This document shows positions 55,826 through 64,000 of a DNA stretch of 64,000 bases, in pieces. This DNA comes from Crambe crambe. Its lineage: Eukaryota > Porifera > Demospongiae > Poecilosclerida > Crambeidae. The stretch lies in contig OZ004588.1 of the NCBI GenBank assembly GCA_963924555.1, positions 1,612,001 to 1,676,000 of the forward strand, given 5' to 3'. Position 1 is the first letter of the stretch. Each line of letters starts with the position of its first letter. A program made the position numbers and the translations under genes. Below the pieces are notes generated by a model. It was not told the origin of the DNA. It was given only the letters and a program-made list of their open reading frames with translations, and did not search any database.

Positions 55826-58800
55826 ATGGAGAATTGCTGTAGCTGTGGGCGGGATGTCTCTAGTAAGGCTGAGAGAAAACAAAGGAGGCTCCTCTGTGGT
55901 TCTTCTATGTCCACAGTGCTGCAGACATTACTGACTTTCATAAAGAAAATGCAAGACCTTGAAGTAGATGCTGCAAAAATTAGCAAAGGATTCATTTGCA
56001 GACCTTGTGTGCGATTGATACAAAGATACCACAGTGTTTATGGAGAGCTAGAAAGCAATATTAAAAAAGCAATTCCACTTTTGCCGACAACTGGTGAGTT
56101 CTAGGCATAAGGGTTTCTTCTTCTATGTATCAATCTGTTTTATTTGGCTCTGCAGCTCTTTCATCACCCAGTACTTCTTTGGGCTCTCTTCCTTCAGGAT
56201 CTGGATCATTTCATTCAGAGTCAGGCTCTGCATCTTTGGATACTTTTCCTTCAGCATTTATTCCTTTGGACTCTGTAACTTCATGCTCACCATCACTAAC
56301 AGTAAGCTACTGTGTTATTCCCCACTACTATAGCTTTAGCATCTGTCTATAATAGGCTACTATTCATTATGACTCTAAGCCCAAATCCTTCAAAGTGACA
56401 CCAGCTAGGAGAAAAATTTGCAAACCACTCATAAGAAAGAACTATCGATCCTTTGCTACAAAATGTTTACAAAACATAACAACAAAAGAAGCTATGGTCA
56501 AAACCATTGGGCGTATTTTGAAGAAGGAGATTGAAGCAATGTGCTCCAATAAATTCAATTCTATTTTGAAGAGTAAGACTAAACAATCCTTGGAAGATTT
56601 TGAAGTCAGCAATGTCATCAATGAATTGAAACACAAGGCACCTACATTACTCTCCCTTCTGAAATGTTGCTTGCAGACTAAAACTCCTAGATTAAATGTT
56701 AATTTTATAATAGTGGTGATTGCTGGTTTAATTTGCAAAAACAAGAGAGAATCGTGTTCACTAATTCAGCGACTGACCTCCTTGATCCTCTATGCAGGGC
56801 ATTCAGCAAAACAAGTAAGTTTGTGTTGGGAGCTAAATGTATAATAACACCCCTAATAATTGGTTAGGTATATCAGCGTCTACAAAAGATGGGTATCTGC
56901 ATGTCTCACAGTACTACAATCAAGTTGGTGGATAAGTTGGGTAAAGGTTTCGATATGAAAGTGAAAGAATGGCAGGAAAATGCAGCAAGACAGTTGAGCT
57001 TGAAAAAGGTATAGCCGGCATTGCAGTCTCTAAGTATACATTATCCTGGCATTCATGCATGTAGGTGACCAACACCATCGAAGAGACGACCATGATAAAC
57101 CTCATTGATACTGATGTTGAATCTTCTCCATCACCATTATCACCACCACTTCTTCAGTCATCTCTAACTCTCTATGTGGATGAAGAAACTAATTCATCAA
57201 TGTCATCATCAGCAGCTTCTTTAGAAAGTGTAGGTCATGACCTGGATTTCAACAGCAGCACTACATCTGACAGTTCCAGCAGTAACTCATCTGATAACTC
57301 TTCCAGTTATGACGGTTCACTGAGTGTATCACAGAGTTGTGAAAAAGAAGCTGATGTTAATATCAGGGAACCCCTATCCCTCAATGCTGGGTACAAAATT
57401 GTGTTCGATAACATAGATAAAAATGTCAACCCCAGGTATATGCGAAGTGACTATCAAACAAGATCCTTACATTATGTGCAATCCTTTGCAGTAAAAGATC
57501 GCATAGCTTTTTCCAATTTATCAGGTGAAATTCGAACAGAAGTTAACATATTTGATGTTATCCCTGGTGAAGAGGACTATAAAGCATTGAAGCAGGACTT
57601 TATAATACTCTTGTCCCGCTTGCTAGTAGAACATCTACCATTTTTCAACTCTGATTACAAAGGACTTGTACCAAGCCACATTCCTCACAAGTTCTCTAAT
57701 GAAATGTCTAAGGAGTCAGAAATAGTAAGTGTTATAAGAAGAAGTGCTTTCTTTTTTATACAAATTACTTGTACAGGTCCCTCTTGGAGTATTGCTCAAG
57801 AGTGAAACTAACTATGAGGACATGACTGAGATCCTTGAACACTACCATACTTATGTTCCCTCCGTGAACTGTGAGAAGTTTATTCCTGAGACAGGGATAA
57901 CACCAGACAAGTGCTTCCTAACAACATTAGTTGGTGGTGACTATTTATCTGTGGCCCGGGCTAGGGGGGCCCAGTTAATTCGGTCTACATCTGAACTTAC
58001 AAAGGACACACTGGGTGGCATTTTGCCAGTGGCAGAGGATTGGCATGCCAAAGTTTGTTTCATGGAGGTAAAAGAATGCATGCTTGAACCTGATACTCTG
58101 CATGTTTGAATTTGCACATTATTGTGCTAATGTCAGCATGTGAATATGGTGTTGTTGGAATTTTGAGCCATATACATGTTTGAACCTGCACAGATATTGT
58201 GCACAACCAGCATGTTGGCTCAAATTAATTTGACCATGATGTGTTAGACTCTCAATTAGTACATGGCATGTTGAGGCTCAATTAAGAATTAATTAATTTA
58301 TAATATGGCTCACTATCAATAGGTAATATGGAAACGCCTCTATAATTCGAAGTCAGTAATGGAGAGGGGGACTTTGTACCAGCTGAGAAACCTCATAAAT
58401 CGAAGAAACGTAACCACTGAGGTTAAGAGTAATGTTAATGCAAATGAGGACTTTTTTGAAATTGTGGTGACCGGATATGTAATTGTGACGGCCATGAAAT
58501 TCCTTGGTATGTCCTCTCTTAACGATATACCCCATGCCTCTCATGTACCTTCAGACTCGTGGATGCAGGAAGACTCTGTAAGAAAATCTATTCTTACTGA
58601 CTTGTCATCCTCCATTATAGACTTACGTGTAGACCTGAAGACTGACTTTAATCAGCCCACCAGTACAGCAAGTGGTACCATATGTGACTACAGTTGTGAA
58701 GTCCTGAGTCTTGGACTACTCTATCTTGACTTCAAGGATGCAGTGAGGGAAGGAGATGGTGATCGCATCATAATGATTTGGAAATATTTTTTGCTCATTT

Positions 58801-59306
58801 TTAAAGCTACGGGTCATACTAACTATGCTTTGGAGGCACTAACACTCCTAACCCAGTATTTTATCACACTTCCTCCCAACCTCGCAGAGCAACTCAAATG
58901 GTGCCGCTTTATCAATACTCACGGAGACTTGCCTGGACACAACATCAGCTGTGATCTCCATATGGAGCATTTGAATCGGATGGTTAAAATGTCGATCAAC
59001 GGACTGGGAGCCAACAAGACTGAGAAAGCAATTGTCCGGGCAGGAAAAAGTGTGGGTTCTTTCAGCAAAAGCCTGGTTAACTTTGATTATCAAGCTGGTG
59101 TACCATCGATTAGTGGTATGCACTCCCAAAAATCAATGTCTAAGGACTTGAAGGTGATAATACAACAATTGTTGAATGCCAATATATTTGATACATCACA
59201 TGCTCATGAGTCTTTCGCAAAATTAAAAACCAATTTAATAAGAAAGTTATCGAAAGAGGAGCTAATGGATTGGGTTTTCAAAAACTTCAGCAAACACACT
59301 ATGTAA
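55826..59306 (+). CDS. DUF6589-type transposon protein, 7 exons, about 982 aa
   Basis: Inferred exons are 55826-56093, 56156-56301, 56356-56814, 56868-57008, 57065-57724, 57777-58067 and 58323-59306. All have GT/AG borders; the first intron is phase 1 and the others phase 0, with no stop in the joined frame. The N-terminus is MENCCSCGRDVSSKAERKQR, with a C-x-x-C pair and a second pair in FICRPCVRLIQRY, a ZAD-like zinc module. Ser-rich linkers lie in exons 2 and 5. Exon 4 has VYQRLQKMGICMSHSTTIKL. The C-terminal half is the DUF6589 region: FILLSRLLVEHLPFFNSDYK, TTLVGGDYLSVARARGAQ, VAEDWHAKVCFME, FKATGHTNYALEAL, CDLHMEHLNRMVK and GLGANKTEKAIVR. GD in LVGGD, D in EDWH and E in HMEHLNR are candidate catalytic acids for an RNase H-like transposase; this is inference. 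The spliced model needs RNA support. Confidence 0.8.
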
Positions 59307-59374
59307 TTGTTATTGTTGACTTGTACAGTATGTATGTGTAAGTGGCTGTCTACAAATTAATTATGATTGTACAT

Positions 59375-59470
59375 GTAAATACACAACATATACAGTAATA
59401 ACCAGGTGAATGATAACTACATAATACACAACATATACAGTAATAACCAGGTGAATAATAACTACATAAT
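59375..59470. repeat. tandem repeat, about 52-bp unit x 2
   Basis: Two copies of 'acacaacatatacagtaata' plus 'accaggtgaat-ataactacat' lie between the convergent genes. The second covers the RecQ-like stop codon, so both genes share this terminator-side region. Confidence 0.8.
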
Positions 59471-60894
59471 GCTAAATGAATTTATGTTCAAATCACATTG
59501 TTCACAGTTGCAGGACTTCTGGCAAATATCACAACATTTGCATCCAGTGCCTGTCAGAGTACAATCATAAAAATCTTGAAATAGTACTATCCTCCGGCAT
59601 TTCAGCGACTTGTTAGTACAATAGTCAATCATGTGCTGAGTAGTGTAACGTTTGTCTAAATCAGATGATGTCTTCAGTATAGTAGCACATGCCAATTTCC
59701 CATCCCTACCTGCCCTTCCAGTTTCCTGAACATACATTTCAGCATCAGCAGGTACACCCCAATGTATCACATGCCGAACATCTGGGCAGTTGATACCCAT
59801 ACCAAATGCTATGGTTGCTATGACAACTCTCAGTACTGATGGTTTGGTGAACTGTGCAATTATCTTATTTTTGACTGTCTCATGTGTGCAATGTGTATAT
59901 ATATCAACGACTCTATTTATCACATAATTTGGAGAGCCCTTTGGCTCTGTAAAGTACTCTCCTAATTTCTGTCTAAAAAATTGATATATAGATATTACAT
60001 TGTTGTACGTTTTGCAAAATATTATTATACGTCCCATTTTACTTCTTTCAGATTTCAGTCTGTCTACGATAGATTTGAAAGCTTCAGAAATTCCACCTTT
60101 GGGTTTATCCAGGACAGAATATAACAAGTTCTCCTTAGCTGGAGGAATATATGTAATTTCAGGTGCTTGCATGCATAAACTTTTTATTATGAAATTTCTT
60201 GTAGTTTTCGTTGCCGTGGCAGTCAATGCCATAACCCTAACTGTACTGGGTATGATACTGCGTACCTCATCAAGGTGAGAAAATTCAGTTCTGAACTTCT
60301 CTCCCCTAAATAAAAAATATTATAGTCTTATCTTTAATTTGAGTTGTAGTTGGAGGGGGCCTCATCAACTTACCATTTTTTGACGCAGTGAGCTTCGTCT
60401 ATGACAAATGCTATCAAATTTGATATGTAGATATCGGAAGAAAGGATATTTCGCCACTCTGTAGACAAAAAAAGAGCTTCTGGACTGACAAAAATTATCT
60501 GATAATCCCCATTCTTTATTCCTGCTTTAACTGAAGAAGTAGTCGATTGCTTATCAGTAACGTATGTAGAAGACAGTCCCATTGCTGTTACAGTGGCAAC
60601 TTGATCCTTCATTAAGGCTATCAATGGAGACACAACTAAAACAATTGATTTCTTATCAACCTTTCTTATAATATCAAAAATAGGAGGCAATAAGATGTAG
60701 CAAAGAGACTTTCCATAGCCAGTAGGGAGAGATATGAATATATCATTACCAGCTATAAACTTTTGTAGACTTCTTTCTTGTTCAAGTTTTAGTTTAAATC
60801 CGAAAGAATCAGCAACCTTGGCTATGGTAGCCTGCATGACATCCTGACTCAAGCTTAATAATAGCGCGCTAACTTTCATAAGCATTATTCCCAC
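59462..60894 (-). CDS. RecQ-like SF2 DNA helicase of the transposon, 2 exons, about 454 aa
   Basis: Exon 1 is 60894-60374 and exon 2 is 60305-59462, with a AAATG|gtaagt donor and a ttatttag acceptor, phase 2. The joined frame is open. Alternative starts are Met4, Met6 or Met20. Counted from the first Met: Q-motif-like EQERSLQKF at 38-46, Walker A LPTGYGKS at 56-63, motif Ia VVSPLIALMKDQ, DEAH box at 166-169 and CVKKWG across the junction. Exon 2 has ALTATATK (motif III), IIIFCKTYNNV (IV), VIATIAFGMGINCPDVRHVI (V), QETGRAGRDG (VI), then a Cys-rich CKCCDICQKSCNCEQC tail in place of the full RecQ zinc/winged-helix part. It is short for a RecQ and lacks an HRDC domain. It probably unwinds DNA during transposition or repair of the donor site. 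It converges on the DUF6589 gene with 155 bp between stops. Confidence 0.88.
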
Positions 60895-61040
60895 CCACGC
60901 TTTACGTATGAAACCACACCCGCTACATAAGCTATACAGCTCAAAGTATGTCCTCCAGAATCTGGAGGAGAGAACGAGTTTGATATACGCGTGACACCAG
61001 ACCCTCCGATTTATTTTGGAGGGGCGGGCGCGCGAGACTA

Positions 61041-61049
61041 TCAGATATG
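61041..61049. repeat. right 9-bp target-site duplication TCAGATATG
   Basis: Matches 55632-55640. The unit D sequence (atgatgtgctctta) then continues as in the sister copy at 35388. Confidence 0.92.
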
Positions 61050-61640
61050 ATGATGTGCTCTTACATAGTATTCCTATATGTTGTCATGTTTGTGTATGCA
61101 TAAACCCCTTGCTTGCCAATGTCTACTCATACGGTACTGTTGCCTTACTGAATATGATGTGACCTTAATCAAGTTGTTTAAATTATGTGCTGGGTTCATG
61201 ATTTATGGAAGCATCGAAGGCTGGCCATCAAAGTCTTAAAATGTCAAATATGTCAGACATCCTTTTGTGTTAGCAATGTGTGGATTTACAGTGTACACCC
61301 TTCCTCTCCCCCTCCACCTCTATAAGTTACTCCTCACTTGTTTACACTTCCGCACCTTTGTTTCAACTGCTGCATGCTTTTCATTTTAAAATTGCACTTC
61401 CACACTAGATCGCTTACTTTCAGAAAAAAAGTTTCTGAGCATCTGGTAGGTTTGGGATATAGTGAGCCCCCTCCCCTTTCACCCCCAATACAATAAACTA
61501 ACATGTTGCATTTCCATGCAATCACTGGTAGTAGTAAAGCACTGATGTTTGTATATACAGATAGAGCAAACATACCCCCCACCCCCTCCTTACTTCTTTT
61601 TGTTCTAGCTAATCACTGTATATTGTGAATGCAATTACAG

Positions 61641-61711
61641 AATGAGATGATGAAGTCCTCAAGGAAGAGGAGCAGTCGTAATCGTCCCTCTAAGAGACCA
61701 AACCCTTACAG
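61641..61711 (+). CDS. basic micro-exon copy 9 (71 bp)
   Basis: Acceptor aattacag, donor TTACAG|gtaacc. The peptide has NEMMKSSRKRSSRNRPSKRP then NPY, and looks like the consensus of the family. The downstream block 61889-61925 (ccctttat-agctgccggtgctttatg) corresponds to the next micro-exon, read as RCQYFMWNWLR in other copies (38498, 53367). Confidence 0.5.
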
Positions 61712-62079
61712 GTAACCATCAATCCTTCTCTGTTGGATCCAACAGCCCTTACCTGCTTTCACATGTGATTTCCTTTTGATGTGGTTTTAAAACATTGATA
61801 TTATGTCTCAACCACCCCCACCCTCTGCTCAAGCCTCTTTATGATTGTATGTACTAGCATGTGTGTGGATTCATGTCCTCTATGCCTCCCCTTTATAAGC
61901 TGCCGGTGCTTTATGTGGAATTGGCTCAGAAGGTATAAATATTCCTATTGCTTAACAATAAGGTGTTGATATGTCACCTATATGCAGTGCATCACATTTT
62001 TATAGGTACGTATAATCAGTACGTCTTCTGATTGCCCCTCCCTCCCTCTATATATTGTCCCATCACACTTTGTCCCTAG

Positions 62080-62136
62080 CATGGATAGTACTGAGAGAGA
62101 ATTCGTAGCCTCATGGCCCACCACTGTCAATCTATG
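62080..62136 (+). CDS. MDS-type micro-exon copy, 57 bp
   Basis: Acceptor tgtccctag, C ATG GAT AGT..., donor CTATG|gtatgt. Nine bp shorter than 26941-27006, and a frame-keeping loss. The peptide has MDSTEREFVASWPTTVNLW-like content. Confidence 0.4.
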
Positions 62137-62924
62137 GTATGTTTTGAGATAGACTATTCTGTTTTCGACTTCTGGTGGTGAGACCCTTTACCCATTTTTG
62201 ATGTTGTACAATCATTTTGAACCTTCTCTTGCTTAAATTCATGTAGTCGTTTGTGACATTATATAATGAACTTTGGTAGCATAATTGCAAACCACCAAAT
62301 TATCCATCCACATGGAAATCTGTGCATCATAATTATGACTTTAGCTTCTCCAGGTTGGAAAAACTTGCACCTCTGTACTGACATCAGTGTCACATTGATT
62401 AATCCCTCTCTCCCTTGATAGGGTTCTTGTACCATCTGAATGTCTGGGAACCTACCCACATGCAAATTCAACTCCCTTCACCCTTAGATACGAGTTGCAT
62501 GCATGAAGGAAGGACTCGGTATTGTTGGTACATCTTCTAATTTCCCCTCCCCTATATATTGTCCCATCTCTGTTCATCAGTTGTGGAGTGAATACGAGTT
62601 GCTTGCATGAAGGAAGGACTCTCTGATTGGTATAATTGGTACATCTTCTAATTGCCCCTCCCTCCCTTATATATTCAGTTAGTCCCTAGTATGGAAGCAC
62701 TGATGGAGTTAATAGATGTGAACACCTCATGGCCCACCACTGTCATTCTATTCAACTTTCTAATGTAGAGACCCTTTACCCAGCTAATGTGTATAGAGTG
62801 GCAGTACAGGAACTTGACTTTAAATGTTGAGGTGTCTCTCCAGAGAGGTTGTAGCACTTTCAGTCGATATGATCGTTCCTTTCTGTTTCCCTTTCTATTA
62901 TCAAGCCAGTATGTTTTTAGGTTG

Positions 62925-63404
62925 AGAATGAATTTATTTTAGGAGGGTGTGCTCTAATATGAATCCATGCATAGTCCCACTTGAAGCCCCTCTCCCTTAG
63001 TAGCAAAGCCATTAAGAGACCACCTCTATTTAAAGACTACATTTTCCGCTGTATAGCTACATGAATTCTTATCACCACATCATCTCAAGAGAGAATGCAA
63101 GTATCAGACATCATGCAATAAGCTTCAGTCCCAAGTTGTACGTATCAATGGGGCATACAGACAATACACTTATTAACCCCCTTTGCTTGGTAAAGTCTTG
63201 ATGAAGTAATTTGAATTAATTACATATGGTGGGCATTATTATGTGACAGTATCAGGTAGAAATCCTTAAATCATGCTTTTAATAATGAAACTATCACAAG
63301 CTTTTAAGGCATTATTTGTGGTGTGAATGACCATCAATCCCTTACTTGGTCACTTCCTTCCACATGTAATTTTCTTTTGATATATTTTTTGAGCATTGAT
63401 GTTG

Positions 63405-63459
<55 letters not shown>

Positions 63460-63790
63460 TTGTGGTCGATGTACCAACATGTGGAATCCAGCTCCCCCCT
63501 TTAGAATACAGAAGGTATCAATTTGCATCCCAGTCAGAGGTACATAATATTATAATCAATACATCTTCTGATTGCCCCTCCCTCCCCTTATAATGCTGTC
63601 CTATCTCACTTTATCCTCTGCATGCTGCATGCATGGATAGAGTTTGTAGACCTGAGCACCCCTGTCATCTGGATGACTATATTCTGCACTTGTGACTTTC
63701 TATAGCCTAACTTGCTAAGGAAATGGAGTGGTGTATCCTCATAATAGCACTTTCAGTCAATATGAGTTTCTGTTTCAATATGAATCCCTT
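62925..63790. repeat. segmental repeat, copy 3 of 3
   Basis: Co-linear with 27240-28341 and 47210-48300 but lacks the 'agtccgagcatgtttcaact...' part (jump near 62977). Contains (CT)n at 63406-63454. Confidence 0.8.
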
Positions 63791-64000
63791 TCTATTGTCC
63801 TGTATCAAACCGTATTAGTTGAGCTTAGCCTAGGAGGGTGTGTGCAGGCCGAGCATGTTTAATATCAGCTTGTCAGTCATGAGTCACAAAATCAGTCTGT
63901 TTCAGCTGCATGCAAATGCAACAATTTTGGACCTAATCAGCTGATTAAGATCTTTAAGTAAGCAGTGGTGTCATCCATGCATGTGTGAAAGTTTCAGTTC

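Larger units (their letters stand above)
55641..61040. mobile_element. DUF6589/RecQ DNA transposon, 5400 bp
   Basis: Terminal inverted repeats begin TAGTCTCGCGCGCCCGCCCC and run about 70 bp (55641-55711 and 60971-61040), differing only by one A in a run over the core. A perfect 9-bp target duplication and an empty site in the 33.9-35.4 kb sister segment fix the borders exactly. It carries two convergent spliced genes, both stop-free when spliced: DUF6589-type (+) and RecQ-like helicase (-). It sits in intron 1 of array unit D. The near-identical ends and open frames suggest recent movement. TSD length 9 and long TIRs resemble MULEs, whereas a helicase partner recalls Academ-type elements; neither fits fully from what I can see. 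Confidence 0.92.
61050..64000 (+). other. array unit D continued, runs off the window
   Basis: It resumes exactly where the transposon interrupts it and follows units A-C: 'tgaccttaatcaagttgttt', the 71-bp basic exon, the RRCQYF-type block, MDS-type exon, 'gaatgtctgggaacctac' block, and the third copy of the 1.1 kb segmental repeat. No terminal exon is reached. Confidence 0.5.

Noticed and set aside
59000-59129. Minus-strand open frame opposite the last DUF6589 exon (58848-59129)
   Set aside because: Shadow of a strongly supported coding exon; no motif of its own.

Overview
The window is animal genomic DNA. It is AT-rich, with GT/AG introns, long introns and spacers, many microsatellites, and several classes of cut-and-paste transposon with their non-autonomous hairpin derivatives. 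Repeated Death-domain exons, a Roc/COR-type GTPase joined to a Death domain, and a DUF6589/RecQ transposon suggest an early-branching invertebrate. A sponge (demosponge) fits best; this is inference from protein style, not proof. No bacterial operon, rRNA, tRNA or CRISPR array was seen.

Layout. (1) 1-25.3 kb: a putative multi-exon gene on the + strand. Three single-exon Death-like modules (2940-3218, 9389-9622, 16365-16628) precede a 2.1 kb exon for a P-loop GTPase plus COR-like region (22740-24884) and a final Death exon (25008-25282). Every visible junction is phase 1, so each internal module can be added or lost without a frame change. The introns carry a broken HIRAN/pogo-type transposon (3.8-6.3 kb), a 28-bp minisatellite (10.2-11.0 kb), a 2.8 kb Tc1-like element with an intact transposase (11015-13805), tandem intron duplications, and two fossil pieces of the GTPase exon (20.8-21.4 kb).

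(2) 25.5-55.6 kb and 61.0-64.0 kb: a tandem array of diverged copies of one locus, made of micro-exon-sized conserved blocks with splice-like borders. One block, a 71-bp basic exon, occurs nine times plus a partial copy. Most copies keep AG/GT borders, but frame breaks and stops show that many are decaying. Unit starts carry NRF1-like GCGCATGCGC boxes and/or a short first coding exon. Comparing units gives empty sites for several insertions: a TTAA foldback (30089-31116), TA hairpin MITEs, and an 846-bp element with a 10-bp target duplication inside a micro-exon (40447-41292).

(3) 55641-61040: a 5.4 kb DNA transposon inserted in intron 1 of the last array unit. It has ~70-bp terminal inverted repeats that are nearly identical, a perfect 9-bp target duplication (TCAGATATG), and an uninterrupted pre-insertion site in the sister copy near 35.38 kb. 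It carries two convergent genes that look intact: a 7-exon DUF6589-type protein of about 982 aa with an N-terminal ZAD-like zinc region, and a 2-exon RecQ-like helicase of about 454 aa. This is the most interesting system in the window. Short relics with the same terminal motif lie in the sister copy (34736-34766 and 34856-35161).
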